A stretch of DNA of 64,000 nt from JBPBQZ01 sp050955105 (GCA_050955105.1 JBPBQZ010000085.1:1-64000), one strand, 5' to 3'; shown: positions 8,628 to 17,869, counted from the stretch's first letter. Notes: generated by a model not told the origin, from the sequence alone. Numbers and translations: made by a program.

Positions 8628-9336
8628 CGAACAGCACCTTGTCGATAATTTCGTCGGCAACTGCATCCACGCCATCGCCTAGCGCGCAATTCGTCAACAT
8701 GACCGGGCGTTGATTGCGTACCCCCCGGGCTTCGTCCACCATGCGCGTCAGATTCACGCCGACGTAGGGCGCCAGATCAAATTTATTGATTACCAGCAGG
8801 TCGCAGGCCAGCACGCCGAGGCCACGCTTTCTCGGAATATCGTCACCGGCCGCGACGTCGATAACGAAGATCCAGTAGTCGACCAGATCCAGCGAGAACG
8901 ATGACGCCAGATTGTCGCCGCCTGATTCGATCAACACCAGTTGCAGCCCCGCATAGCGTTCGTCGAGCGAGTCCGCAGCCTGGAGGTTCAGCGTGGGATC
9001 TTCACGGATGGCCGTATGCGGGCAGGCGCCCGTCTCCACGGCCAGCACGCGCGCCGGATCGATCAGACCGCTGCGCCGTACGCGCTCGGCGTCTTCGCGA
9101 GTGACCAGATCGTTGGTGATTATGGCCAGCTCGATGCCGCGCGCGGCGAAGCGCGGAATCAATTGTTCGAGCAGGCGGGTCTTGCCCGATCCCACCGGGC
9201 CACCGATGCCCACGCGCGCCGCGCGTGCCGCGCCGCGAGGGCTGGGTGCCGGTGCAGCGGGCGCCAAGGGTGCGTGGCCCGTCGCCGTGTCAGCCGCGCC
9301 AAGTGAGCCGTGGCCCACCTCTGCATACGAATTCAT
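8611..9336 (-). CDS. ureG: Urease accessory GTPase UreG
   Basis: 241 residues. The P-loop GGPVGSGKT (45-53), the CPH metal site in VETGACPHTAIRED, the ESGGDNLASSFSLDL segment and the NKFDLAP guanine-specificity motif identify UreG, the GTPase that delivers nickel to urease. An N-terminal extension of about 40 residues rich in Ala, Pro and Gly replaces the His-rich tails seen in some homologues. A GGAGAG ribosome site precedes the ATG. It follows ureC by 19 bp and overlaps ureD. Confidence 0.95.
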   Translation of the reverse strand: MNSYAEVGHGSLGAADTATGHAPLAPAAPAPSPRGAARAARVGIGGPVGSGKTRLLEQLIPRFAARGIELAIITNDLVTREDAERVRRSGLIDPARVLAVETGACPHTAIREDPTLNLQAADSLDERYAGLQLVLIESGGDNLASSFSLDLVDYWIFVIDVAAGDDIPRKRGLGVLACDLLVINKFDLAPYVGVNLTRMVDEARGVRNQRPVMLTNCALGDGVDAVADEIIDKVLFDVAAR

Positions 9337-9355
9337 AAAGCTCTCCGGCGCTGGT

Positions 9356-11068
9356 TCAGCGCATCATGTAGCGGCGGCTGAGCGGCACTTCACGTGCCGG
9401 GTCGCAGCGAATCACCTGGCCGTCGACCATCACGTCGAAGGTTTGCGGATTGACGCTGATGGCGGGGCAGGCATCGTTGTGCAGCATGTCGCGTTTCGAT
9501 AGCTGACGCGTGCCGTGCGCCGCCACCAGTTTTCGAGATAGGCCAAGGCGGGCGCCCAGGTTTGCATCGATGGCGAGACGATTGACGAAATTGACGGCCA
9601 GTTTTGCAGGCGCACGACCGAATGCGCCCCATTGCGGGCGCAATGCCAAGGGCTCGCAAGTCATCAGCGACGCCGCCGAATCGCCCATCGCGCCCCAGGC
9701 GATAAAGCCGCCTTTCACCACCACTTCGGGCTTGACGCCGAAGAAGCCGGGGCGCCACAGGACGATGTCGGCCAGCTTGCCGTCTTCGAGCGAGCCCACG
9801 GTATCGGCGATGCCGAAGGTGCGGGCGGCATTGATCGTGTATTTCGCGATATAGCGCTTGATGCGCTCGTTGTCGCCGCGCACACTGCGTTCTTCCGGCA
9901 GCCGGCCCCGCTGATCTTTCATTTTCGAGGCGAGCTGCCAGGTGCGCGATATGACTTCGTTAATGCGGCCCATGCCTTGGCTGTCCGATCCCAGCATGGA
10001 GATGGCGCCCATATCGTGCAGTACGTCTTCGGCGGAAATCGTCTGCGCGCGAATCCGCGATTCGGCGAATGCGACGTCTTCGGGCACCGCCGGGTTCAAG
10101 TGATGACACACCATGATCATGTCGAGGTGTTCATCGAAGGTGTTGATGGTGAACGGGTTGGTCGGATTGGTCGACGACGGCAGGCAATTCAAGCGTCCGG
10201 CCACGGCGATGATGTCGGGCGCGTGACCGCCGCCAGCCCCTTCGGTGTGATACATGTGGATGGTGCGGTTTTTCATCGCCGCGACGGTGTCCTCCAGGAA
10301 GCCGGATTCGTTCAGCGTGTCGGTATGCAGTTGCACCTGGAAGTCGTATTCGTCGGCAACGCTCAGGCAGGTGTCGATGACCGCCGGCGTGGCGCCCCAG
10401 TCTTCGTGAATCTTCAGACCAAGACAGCCGCCGCGCAGTTGGTCGGTGAGCGAGCCCGCCTTACTGGAGTTGCCGCGTCCCAAAAAGCCGAAGTTGATCG
10501 GCCATTGCTCCGAGGCTTCCAGCATGCGACCGACGTTCCATGCGCCGCCGCAATCGATGCCGACTGTAATCGGCCCTAGTGAACCGCCGATCAGCGTGGT
10601 CAGTCCGGAGGCAATCGCGTGTTCACAGAGTTGCGCGGAGTCGAAATGCACATGTACGTCGATGCCACCCGGCGTGGCGATCAGACCCTCCGCGTCCTTG
10701 ACCGTGGTGGCGACGCCGCAAATCAGACGAGGATGCACACCGTCCATGGTTTGCGGGTTGCCGGCCTTGCCGATCGCGACGATGCGGCCGTCCTTGATGC
10801 CGATGTCGCCTTTGATGATGCCCAGCACCGGATCGATGATCATCGCGTTGCAGATCAGCATGTCGAGCGCGCCCTCGACGCTGTCGTGACCCGACATCAA
10901 CCCCATGCCGTCACGCAGTGTCTTGCCGCCGCCGTGCAGACATTCGTCGCCATATACCGCGTAATCGTGCTCGATTTCAGCGATCAGCGAGGTGTCGCCG
11001 AGGCGCAGTGCATCGCCCGTAGTGGGGCCGAACATCTCGGCATAGGCCTGACGCGTCATCGTGACCAT
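9356..11068 (-). CDS. ureC: Urease alpha (catalytic) subunit UreC
   Basis: 570 residues, the usual length. Nickel ligands H139 and H141 (GGIDVHVH), the carbamylated K219 (GLKIHEDWG), histidines in QLHTDTLNESGF and TEGAGGGHAPD, the flap histidine in MVCHHL and the catalytic aspartate region GSDSQGMGR are all present. It hydrolyses urea to ammonia and carbamate. Several normally conserved stretches differ: the residues after the HVH are FDSAQLCEHA, and the next loop is LIGGSLGPITVGIDCGG, which marks a divergent urease clade. The ATG directly follows the ureAB stop (TAAATG). Confidence 0.97.
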   Translation of the reverse strand: MVTMTRQAYAEMFGPTTGDALRLGDTSLIAEIEHDYAVYGDECLHGGGKTLRDGMGLMSGHDSVEGALDMLICNAMIIDPVLGIIKGDIGIKDGRIVAIGKAGNPQTMDGVHPRLICGVATTVKDAEGLIATPGGIDVHVHFDSAQLCEHAIASGLTTLIGGSLGPITVGIDCGGAWNVGRMLEASEQWPINFGFLGRGNSSKAGSLTDQLRGGCLGLKIHEDWGATPAVIDTCLSVADEYDFQVQLHTDTLNESGFLEDTVAAMKNRTIHMYHTEGAGGGHAPDIIAVAGRLNCLPSSTNPTNPFTINTFDEHLDMIMVCHHLNPAVPEDVAFAESRIRAQTISAEDVLHDMGAISMLGSDSQGMGRINEVISRTWQLASKMKDQRGRLPEERSVRGDNERIKRYIAKYTINAARTFGIADTVGSLEDGKLADIVLWRPGFFGVKPEVVVKGGFIAWGAMGDSAASLMTCEPLALRPQWGAFGRAPAKLAVNFVNRLAIDANLGARLGLSRKLVAAHGTRQLSKRDMLHNDACPAISVNPQTFDVMVDGQVIRCDPAREVPLSRRYMMR

Positions 11069-11767
11069 TTATGCTCCCTTGAAGCCTCTGTCGGCGGCGC
11101 GTAGCAGCGCTGCGCGGCGTACGTCGAGATCCGCCACGGCGCCGTCGGTGAGACCGTTCATCCCGAAAATCTCCTGGCTGCCACCAAACGCCACCAGATG
11201 GACTTCTTTCTCGTCACCGGGTTCGAAGCGCACGGCGGTGCCCGCCGGGATATCGAGACGCATGCCGAAGGCTGCGGCGCGGTCGAAGCGCAAGGCGCGA
11301 TTCGCTTCGAAGAAGTGAAAATGACTGCCGATCTGTACGGGCCGGTCGCCGGTGTTCATGGCACGAACCACCGCTGTAGATCGATTGGCGTTCAACTCGA
11401 TGTCGCCAACGGCCGCCAGCAATTCGCCCGGTACGACCGCGTCGGCAGCGGGCAACAGCGCGCCGGGTCGCAGGGGTTGGTGGATGGTCACAAGCTTGGT
11501 ACCGTCGGGGAAAGAGCCTTCGACTTGCAGTACCGGCAGTAATTCGGCCACGCCCGGCAGTACGTCGTCCTGGCTCAAGATGGTCGAGCCGAAGGCAATC
11601 AATTCAGCCACGCTGTGGCCTTCGCGTGCGCCTTCGAGAATCTCGTCGGCGATGATGGCGACGGCTTCTGGATAGTTGAGCTTCAGACCTTTGTCGTGGT
11701 GACGGCGCGCCAACTGCGCCGCGGTGAAGAGCGTCAGGCGTTCATATTCAGTCGGTGTCAGAAGCAT
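11069..11767 (-). CDS. ureAB: Fused urease gamma-beta subunit (UreAB)
   Basis: 232 residues. Residues 1 to about 100 match UreA (MLLTPTEYERLTLFTAAQLARR, then LNYPEAVAIIADEILEGAREG), and the part from about 125 onward matches UreB (GDIELNANRSTAVVRAMNTG, IGSHFHFFEANRALRFDR, IPAGTAVRFEPGDEKEV). The two small subunits, separate in most proteobacteria, are fused as in Helicobacter UreA and some actinobacteria. The ATG at 11767 has GAGGG upstream; the 45-codon upstream extension reads into ureF and lacks similarity. Confidence 0.95.
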   Translation of the reverse strand: MLLTPTEYERLTLFTAAQLARRHHDKGLKLNYPEAVAIIADEILEGAREGHSVAELIAFGSTILSQDDVLPGVAELLPVLQVEGSFPDGTKLVTIHQPLRPGALLPAADAVVPGELLAAVGDIELNANRSTAVVRAMNTGDRPVQIGSHFHFFEANRALRFDRAAAFGMRLDIPAGTAVRFEPGDEKEVHLVAFGGSQEIFGMNGLTDGAVADLDVRRAALLRAADRGFKGA

Positions 11768-11783
11768 GCGATGGCCCTCGTTT

Positions 11784-12488
11784 TCAATTGGCGAACATGC
11801 GCGCGTCGGCTGTCGCCGCACGCAGTGAGCCGATGTCCGCGGCAAAGCTCGTGGACGACAGCTGCGTGAGTAACGGTGCGGGCGCGTTGAGGACGTCGGC
11901 AATCGGTTGTCGCAGCGCGGTCAAGATGCGTTGTGCATCGAGGTGCCCGACCACGCCGAGCCGCACCGCAGCACTGACCATGCCGGTACAGCATGCATGT
12001 GCCGCCATTGCACGCGCTTCAAGTTCGGCGATGCCGAAGCTTTGCCATAACGCGCCTTGCACCGCCGCGAGATGGCCGGGCGCTCGGCCCGCGATGATTT
12101 CGGCCCGCAGCTGCTGGGCACGCGGCGCGTCAAGGCGTGCATGGACGTCGACCAGCGTGCGGCCAAGTCTGCGCGAACCGGCGCGGAATGCGCCGGGCCA
12201 TGTCATGGACTCCGCCCATGCATCGGCTTCTCGCCATTTTTCGAGACAGCCAGCGGCCTGCCAACTGGCACACAGAATGCCCTGATCGAAGGTGGCCCAG
12301 CGCGATAGCGCCTGCGATGCGACGAATATTTCGAGCGCCGCCGCGTCGCCGATCAGCCCGTCGCGCACCAGCGGTTCGAGGCCCCAGGAAAATGCCATGG
12401 CGCCGCTCGGGAAGAATGAATCAGCCTGTTGCAATGCCGCCAGCAAGGCGCGGCCGCGCGCCGGGGCGTTGGTGCTCGCATCAGTCAT
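11784..12488 (-). CDS. ureF: Urease accessory protein UreF
   Basis: 234 residues. UreF hallmarks are LLAALQQADSFFPSGAMAFSWGLE near the N-terminus and the all-helical remainder with ALWQSFGIAELEARAMAAHACC. UreF regulates UreG GTPase activity in the UreD-UreF-UreG complex. ATG at 12488 overlaps the ureE stop (ATGACTGA), a typical coupling arrangement; an upstream ATG at 12506 is possible. It sits 16 bp before ureAB. Confidence 0.92.
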   Translation of the reverse strand: MTDASTNAPARGRALLAALQQADSFFPSGAMAFSWGLEPLVRDGLIGDAAALEIFVASQALSRWATFDQGILCASWQAAGCLEKWREADAWAESMTWPGAFRAGSRRLGRTLVDVHARLDAPRAQQLRAEIIAGRAPGHLAAVQGALWQSFGIAELEARAMAAHACCTGMVSAAVRLGVVGHLDAQRILTALRQPIADVLNAPAPLLTQLSSTSFAADIGSLRAATADARMFAN

Positions 12489-12948
12489 GAGCGGCGCTTG
12501 CGTCATGCAGCCTCACGGCGACCCGATTGGCGTGGATCAACGGTTGCAGGCGTGCCAGGTAGTCATCGATCGGCCCCTTCAAAGCAATCTTCAACAGCTT
12601 GCCGTGGAATTGCACCTTCCAGTGCATATTGCCAGCGAAGTAACCAAGTTCGAGCGCCGCGTCCATATTGCAAGGCAACAGGTCGAGCCATGCGGCGCTG
12701 CGGGTTCTTACCACCAGCGCCGCATCAGGATCCAGCCGCAACACGGCACCGTCGAACAACTGCACGTCGCGATCGAGCGCGACGCCGCATTCGACGCCTT
12801 CATCGGAAGTGGCCCGCAAGCGCCGGCGCCGCACATCGTCAGCGCTGAGCGTGAGGTAATCGACCTTGCCAGCATGTTCCAAAAGATGGATGTGATTCGA
12901 GATCGCGGCTTCGGCAATACTGCCCACTATCGCGGTGTAGACATTCAT
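12481..12948 (-). CDS. ureE: Urease accessory nickel metallochaperone UreE
   Basis: 155 residues. Family features are LTLSADDVRRRRLRATSDEG in the N-terminal domain and the metal-binding domain segment ELGYFAGNMHWKVQF. The C-terminus ends HDASAAHD and has no long His-rich tail. UreE hands nickel to UreG. The gene begins 24 bp after the urtE stop, so urea uptake and urease maturation appear to be transcribed together. Confidence 0.92.
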   Translation of the reverse strand: MNVYTAIVGSIAEAAISNHIHLLEHAGKVDYLTLSADDVRRRRLRATSDEGVECGVALDRDVQLFDGAVLRLDPDAALVVRTRSAAWLDLLPCNMDAALELGYFAGNMHWKVQFHGKLLKIALKGPIDDYLARLQPLIHANRVAVRLHDASAAHD

Positions 12949-12972
12949 GGCATCGACTTCCAGGTAAGCGAA

Positions 12973-13662
12973 TCAGATCGTCAGAAAGCGGGTGATTTTG
13001 TCGGCATCGACATTTTCGCGACGCTCGGCATGTACAAAGCGTCCTTTCTCGATAATCAGGAAGCGATCGGCGATCTCGAGTGTGAAGGCCAGCATCTGCT
13101 CGGAAACGATCAGCGCGAAGTCGCGCTCCTTCTTCAGACGGTTCAGCGCGCGGGCGATATCCTTGATGATCGATGGCTGAATGCCCTCAGTCGGTTCATC
13201 GAGGATCAGCACCTTTGGATTGCTGACCAGCGCGCGGGCGATGGCCAGTTGCTGCTGCTGTCCACCGGACAAATTGCCGCCGCGGCGCTGTCGCATATCC
13301 CATAAAACCGGGAACGCTTCGAAAATGTATTCCGGGATGATCGGATTGCGGATGCGGTCCATGCCGCTGAGGATGTTTTCCTCGACGCTCAGGTAGGGAA
13401 AGATCATGCGGCCTTGCGGTACATAGCCGAAGCCCGCGGCCACGCGCTCGTAGCTCTTGAGCCGCGTGAGGGGTTTGTCTCCCAACATGATGTCGCCGGC
13501 GCGCACTGGAATCATGCCGATCAGCGACTTCAGCAGCGTCGTCTTGCCCATGCCGTTGCGTCCCATCACGGCGACGGTCTCGCCGGCGGCGAGATCGAAG
13601 CTCAAGCTGTGCAGCACCTGGCTCTCGCCGTAGAAGACATCGAGATTCTTGATCGATAGCAT
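12973..13662 (-). CDS. urtE: Urea ABC transporter ATP-binding protein UrtE
   Basis: 229 residues. Walker A is GRNGMGKTT, the signature is LSGGQQQQLAIARAL and Walker B is VLILDEPTEGIQPS. The IQPSIIKDI stretch is characteristic of UrtE within the LivF-like group. It energises urea uptake with UrtD. The ATG at 13662 follows the urtD stop by 2 nt (TGACCATG); a TTG two codons upstream overlaps that stop and is less likely. Confidence 0.93.
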   Translation of the reverse strand: MLSIKNLDVFYGESQVLHSLSFDLAAGETVAVMGRNGMGKTTLLKSLIGMIPVRAGDIMLGDKPLTRLKSYERVAAGFGYVPQGRMIFPYLSVEENILSGMDRIRNPIIPEYIFEAFPVLWDMRQRRGGNLSGGQQQQLAIARALVSNPKVLILDEPTEGIQPSIIKDIARALNRLKKERDFALIVSEQMLAFTLEIADRFLIIEKGRFVHAERRENVDADKITRFLTI

Positions 13663-13664
13663 GG

Positions 13665-14402
13665 TCAATGTCCGAGATAAACTTCGATCACCCGCGGATC
13701 GTTCTGCACCTTTTCCATCGAACCTTCGGCGAGCGTTTTGCCTTGATGCAACACGGTGACTTTGTCGGCGATGGCCTTGACGAACTCCATATCGTGTTCG
13801 ATTACCACCACCGAGCGGCCGCGTGCGATCTGGCGTAACAGCGCGCCAGTTTGTTCGCGTTCTTTCGCGCTCATGCCCGCAACCGGTTCATCGAGCAGCA
13901 GCAGCTCCGGATCCTGCATCAGCAACATGCCGATTTCCAGCCATTGTTTCTGCCCATGCGACAACAATGCGGCTTTTCGATATAACTGCTCGCCGAGAAA
14001 CACCAGCGCGGCGATGCGCTCGATTTCGTCCAGCACGGCCGCTTCGCGCCGAAACAGCAGGCAGCCGAACACACCGCGCTTGCGTGGATAAGAAATCTCC
14101 AGATTTTCGGCGACCGTCAAATCTTCATAGACCATCGGGTTCTGAAACTTGCGACCGACGCCTGCGCGCGTAATCTGGTATTCGAGTAACTTTTCGAGGT
14201 TCAATCCATGGAATTTGATGGTGCCGGCGCTCGGCTTGGTTTTGCCGCAGATCATGTCGAGCAGCGTCGTCTTGCCGGCCCCATTAGGGCCGATCACCAC
14301 ATGCAGCTCGTTTTCCTCGACATAGAAATTGAGATCGCTGACTGCCTTGAAGCCGTCGAATGAAACGCTCAGGTTTTCCACCGCAAGAATCATCTGGCTC
14401 AT
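13665..14402 (-). CDS. urtD: Urea ABC transporter ATP-binding protein UrtD
   Basis: 245 residues, LivG-like. Walker A is GPNGAGKTT, the signature region is LSHGQKQWLEIGMLL and Walker B is LLLLDEPVAGMSAKE. The sequence SHGQKQWLEIGML is diagnostic for UrtD. The start overlaps the urtC stop by 4 nt (ATGA). Confidence 0.94.
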   Translation of the reverse strand: MSQMILAVENLSVSFDGFKAVSDLNFYVEENELHVVIGPNGAGKTTLLDMICGKTKPSAGTIKFHGLNLEKLLEYQITRAGVGRKFQNPMVYEDLTVAENLEISYPRKRGVFGCLLFRREAAVLDEIERIAALVFLGEQLYRKAALLSHGQKQWLEIGMLLMQDPELLLLDEPVAGMSAKEREQTGALLRQIARGRSVVVIEHDMEFVKAIADKVTVLHQGKTLAEGSMEKVQNDPRVIEVYLGH

Positions 14403-15565
14403 TTGCCGGCACCTCGCTGGTCGGTGCTATGCCGGGTGCGCAGCCATTCAAGTACGCCCGCCAGGCCCTTGGGCAAAAACATCGGCACGAAGATAAACAG
14501 CGCGCCGACGATATAGAGCCAGAAGCCGACGAAGTTTTCCGACAGGAAGCTTTTGGCGGCGCCGACCAGCACCGCGCCGTAGACCGCGCCCACCAGTGAC
14601 AGGCGACCACCGACCGCCGCGTAGATAACCATTTCGATCGAGGGCACGATGCCGCTGACCGAGGGTGAAGCGAAACCCACTTGCAGCGTGAACATGGCGC
14701 CGCCGACGGCGGAAAAAAGCGCCGCCACGGCAAAGATGAAGCCCTTGAAGAGGGCTGGGTCGTATCCCGAAAAGCGGATGCGGTCTTCGCGATCGCGAAT
14801 CGCGATCAGCACGTTACCGAGCCGGCTTTTCAGGATGAAGCGGCCAGCGAGAATTGCGCACAACAATAAACAGGCGGTAACGTAATACATCACGTAGGTG
14901 GCGGTATTCGACTGCACGCTGTAGCCCATGAAGGTGGGCAGGTTGGTGATGCCGTTGATACCGCCGGTCACGCCTTGCTGGCCGATGATGACGATCGACA
15001 TGATCGACGCAAGCGCCATCGTCACGATCGAAAAATAGACGCCGCCGACGCGCTTGCGGAAGTTCGCGTAGGCCAGTGCGAATGCGACCAGCGTCGGCAA
15101 AATCAGGATGGCCGGCAGCGCGAACCAGGCGTGCTGGAAGGGCGTCCACCACCACGGCAGCTTGTCGACGCTGTTCCAGGTCATGAAGTCGGGAACCGGC
15201 GGCCCGCCATTGCCGAACACGGCCGCGGCCGGGTCGTTCGACGTGGCTTCCAGCTTCATGTACATCGCCATCATGTAGCTGCCGAGGCCGAAGAAAATAC
15301 CTTGGCCCAGGCTCAGGATGCCGCCATAACCCCAGGCGAGTACGAGCCCGACGGCGCAGAAGGCAAAACACAGGTATTTTGCGAACAGGCCGAGACGGAA
15401 GGCGTCGCAGAGCGCGGGCACGGCGATCAGCATCAGGATCGCCAATAACAAGATGGAGTAGCGGTCCAGCCATGTCAGCAGGCGCGCGATACCGCCGGCC
15501 GCAGGCGCGGCTGTTGCGCGTCGCGTCGTGCGTTTGCGAGGTGCGGAGAGAGGGAGGTCTTCCAT
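14399..15565 (-). CDS. urtC: Urea ABC transporter permease UrtC
   Basis: 388 residues, LivM-like inner-membrane permease with about 9-10 hydrophobic segments. The UrtC-specific loop is seen (LGSYMMAMYMKLEATSND, then GGPPVPDFMTWNSVDKLPWW), as is GVTGGINGITNLPTFMGY. The start at 15565 lies 2 nt after the urtB stop; the frame is open far upstream, but that part is a shadow of urtB. The C-terminus ends in a hydrophilic tail overlapping urtD. Confidence 0.94.
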   Translation of the reverse strand: MEDLPLSAPRKRTTRRATAAPAAGGIARLLTWLDRYSILLLAILMLIAVPALCDAFRLGLFAKYLCFAFCAVGLVLAWGYGGILSLGQGIFFGLGSYMMAMYMKLEATSNDPAAAVFGNGGPPVPDFMTWNSVDKLPWWWTPFQHAWFALPAILILPTLVAFALAYANFRKRVGGVYFSIVTMALASIMSIVIIGQQGVTGGINGITNLPTFMGYSVQSNTATYVMYYVTACLLLCAILAGRFILKSRLGNVLIAIRDREDRIRFSGYDPALFKGFIFAVAALFSAVGGAMFTLQVGFASPSVSGIVPSIEMVIYAAVGGRLSLVGAVYGAVLVGAAKSFLSENFVGFWLYIVGALFIFVPMFLPKGLAGVLEWLRTRHSTDQRGAGK

Positions 15566-15567
15566 GA

Positions 15568-16470
15568 TTAGCGCCGTAGCTTGATGGCGAACAGCCCATT
15601 GGGCCTGAAATAAAGCACGACGATGACCAGCAGCAGGATCGACGCCTTGGCCATCGAGCCGCTCAGCACCAGTTCGAACATCGATTGCAGTTGACCAATC
15701 GAGAATGCCGACAGGAAGGTACCGACCAGGCTTTCGATGCCGCCGAACACCACGACGATGAAGGTATCGACGATGTATTGCTGGCCGGTTCCGGGACCGG
15801 TCGACGCGATCATGGTCAGGGCACTGCCGGCGATGCCTGCCAGCCCGCAGCCCACGGCAAAGGTCACGGCATCGACGCGCTCGGTATTGATGCCCGCCGC
15901 GCCCGCCATCGCGCGGTTCTGCATCACCGAGCGGATGCGCAGTCCCCAGCGGCTGCGAAATAGAAACAGGTAGACGAACAAGGCAACCGCCAGCGTCAGG
16001 CCGATGATAAAGATGCGACTGAGCGGAATCGCGATGCCCGGTGTGACGTTCCAGGCGCCACGCAGCCACGAGACGGTTGGCACGCTCACGTCGATCGGTC
16101 CGAATATTTGCCGGAACATCTGCTGCAACACTAACGACAACCCCCAGGTCGCCAGCATAGTGTCGAGTGGCCGTTTGTAGAGGAAGCGGATCATCACGCG
16201 TTCGAGCACGAAGCCGAGCGCGCTGGTCACGATAAATGCGACAGCAATCCCAAAAAAGAAATATGCGCCCATCAGCGACGGCAGATAGTGGCTGAACACG
16301 ACCGAGGTCAGATACGTCATATAGGCGCCCAGTGCCATGAGTTCGCCGTGCGCCATATTGATCACGCCCATCAACCCGAACACGATCGCCAGGCCGACCG
16401 ACATCAGCGCGAACACAGTAAATAGCGACAGGCCGTTGAAGACCTGCGTGATGAAAGTATCGAGAGTCAT
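15568..16470 (-). CDS. urtB: Urea ABC transporter permease UrtB
   Basis: 300 residues, LivH-like. The motif GLMGVINMAHGELMALGAYMTYL in the first third and the segment GTGQQYIVDTFIVVVFGG are typical of UrtB. It pairs with UrtC to form the membrane channel. An AGGAATGCC sequence precedes the ATG. A 111-bp gap separates it from the urtA stop. Confidence 0.94.
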   Translation of the reverse strand: MTLDTFITQVFNGLSLFTVFALMSVGLAIVFGLMGVINMAHGELMALGAYMTYLTSVVFSHYLPSLMGAYFFFGIAVAFIVTSALGFVLERVMIRFLYKRPLDTMLATWGLSLVLQQMFRQIFGPIDVSVPTVSWLRGAWNVTPGIAIPLSRIFIIGLTLAVALFVYLFLFRSRWGLRIRSVMQNRAMAGAAGINTERVDAVTFAVGCGLAGIAGSALTMIASTGPGTGQQYIVDTFIVVVFGGIESLVGTFLSAFSIGQLQSMFELVLSGSMAKASILLLVIVVLYFRPNGLFAIKLRR

Positions 16471-16581
16471 GGCATTCCTGGAATTCCTGCAGCGCTGCGG
16501 AAGAGGCTCGGCGCCCCTGACGCCGGTGCGGACCTGCCGTGCCGCGAGATGGCAGGTGCGTACCGGCGATGGCAGATATGC

Positions 16582-17784
16582 TTACAACTTCGGGAACGGG
16601 TTTGGTTCGATCAACGGCGACTCGTAGAGAATGTTCACTTGTCCATCCGGCTTGAATTCACCGATGCGCGCGTGTTTCCACAAGTGATGATTGCTGACGT
16701 GAAATTTGATATGGCCTTCGGGCGCATCCCATGCCAGATTCGACGAGGCGGCTACGACTTTTTCAACCTCGAGGCTCTTGGCTCTCTCCACCGCCAGCTT
16801 CCACATGTAGAGCGACAGGTAGCCCGCCTCCATGGTGTCTCCTACCACACGGTCCGCACCATACTTGGCCTTGAACGCCGCGACGAAGGTCTTGTTCTGC
16901 GGATTGTCGACGCTCTGGAAATAGCCCATGCACGACAGCACGCCGGTGATGTTTTCCGGGCCGATACCGATCGCTTCTTCCTCGGTGACGGCTAGTGCCA
17001 TGATTGCCTGGTTCTTGCCGGTGATGCCGACCGAATTCAATTGCTTGAAGAAGGCGACATTCGAGCCGCCGACGATGGTCGACAAAATCACGTCGGGCTT
17101 GGCAGCCTTTATCTTGTTGATGACCGACGAGAATTCGACAGCGCCTAACGGGAAGTAATCTTCGCCGACCACGCTGCCGCCGGCTTTCGCGATGGTGGGA
17201 TGCGCAATGCGGTTGGTGGTGCGCGGCCAGATATAGTCAGAGCCCACCAGATAGAATTTCTTGCCTTTGTTCTTGGCTAGCCAATTGACCGCCGGAATCA
17301 CGGACTGCGTGGCCTCCTGGCCGGTGTACATGATGTTCTTCGACATCTCGAGCCCTTCGTAATAAGTCGGGTAATACAGCAGGCCCTTGTAGCGTTCGAA
17401 TACCGGCAACACTGCCTTGCGCGAGGCGGACGTATAGCAGCCGAACACCGCGGCCACCTTATCGCTCTCCAGCAGCTTTTGCGCTTTCTCGGCGAAGGTA
17501 GGCCAGTCGCTTGCGCCGTCTTCGATGATGGGCTGGATCGGGCGCCCCATTACCCCGCCTGCCGCGTTGATCTGTTCGATGGCAAGCTTGTCGGCATCGA
17601 CCACGTGTGCTTCGGCGATGGCTACGGTGCCGGTCAGGGAGTGCAGAATGCCGACCTTGATGGGGTCCGCGGCGCGTGCCGGCGCCGCGCGCAAAAGCAT
17701 CGCGCCAGGAATCGCGCCGGGGAGCGCGGTGGCCGCCGCCGTACCGAGCGCCGTCTTCAAAAAGCTGCGTCTGTCTTTCTTCAT
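16582..17784 (-). CDS. urtA: Urea ABC transporter substrate-binding protein UrtA
   Basis: 400 residues. The start at 17784 gives a twin-arginine signal (MKKDRRSFLKTALG followed by an Ala-rich hydrophobic stretch and a likely APARAA cleavage site), so folded export to the periplasm is expected. The mature part has UrtA hallmarks: GILHSLTGTVAIAEAHVVDA, VFGCYTSASRKAVLPV and YYPTYYEGLEMSKNIMYTG. The upstream part of the open frame (to 17889) is the terminator leader read as codons and is rejected as start. It is first in the operon, behind a sigma-54-like promoter and an attenuator. Confidence 0.95.
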   Translation of the reverse strand: MKKDRRSFLKTALGTAAATALPGAIPGAMLLRAAPARAADPIKVGILHSLTGTVAIAEAHVVDADKLAIEQINAAGGVMGRPIQPIIEDGASDWPTFAEKAQKLLESDKVAAVFGCYTSASRKAVLPVFERYKGLLYYPTYYEGLEMSKNIMYTGQEATQSVIPAVNWLAKNKGKKFYLVGSDYIWPRTTNRIAHPTIAKAGGSVVGEDYFPLGAVEFSSVINKIKAAKPDVILSTIVGGSNVAFFKQLNSVGITGKNQAIMALAVTEEEAIGIGPENITGVLSCMGYFQSVDNPQNKTFVAAFKAKYGADRVVGDTMEAGYLSLYMWKLAVERAKSLEVEKVVAASSNLAWDAPEGHIKFHVSNHHLWKHARIGEFKPDGQVNILYESPLIEPNPFPKL

Positions 17785-17809
17785 GGTGCCCTTCGCAAAG
17801 ATTGAGGAC

Positions 17810-17855
17810 AAAAAAAAGCCCGCACCCAAGGGTTCTTGGGTTTGCGGGCTTTTTT
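17810..17855 (-). terminator. Intrinsic terminator/attenuator in the urtA leader
   Basis: On the minus strand GCCCGC-AA-ACCCAAG (17849-17835 region) pairs with CTTGGGT-GCGGGC around an AACC loop, flanked by an A-run before and a T-run after. It is a 13-bp GC-rich stem with one AA bulge and a long U-tract, ending about 25 nt before the urtA start. A terminator at this position must be overcome for the urt-ure operon to be read, so it is best seen as an attenuator. The A/T flanks make it work on both strands in principle. Confidence 0.85.
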
Positions 17856-17869
17856 GGCCGGTGTTGTTT

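Noticed and set aside
9632..10579. 315-codon open frame antisense to ureC
   Set aside because: It lies wholly opposite the well-conserved ureC, shows no domain and has the composition of a complementary-strand shadow in GC-rich DNA.
15566..16069. Long N-terminal extension of the UrtC frame
   Set aside because: It overlaps urtB in another frame and is Arg-rich and non-hydrophobic; UrtC begins at 15565 two bases after the urtB stop.
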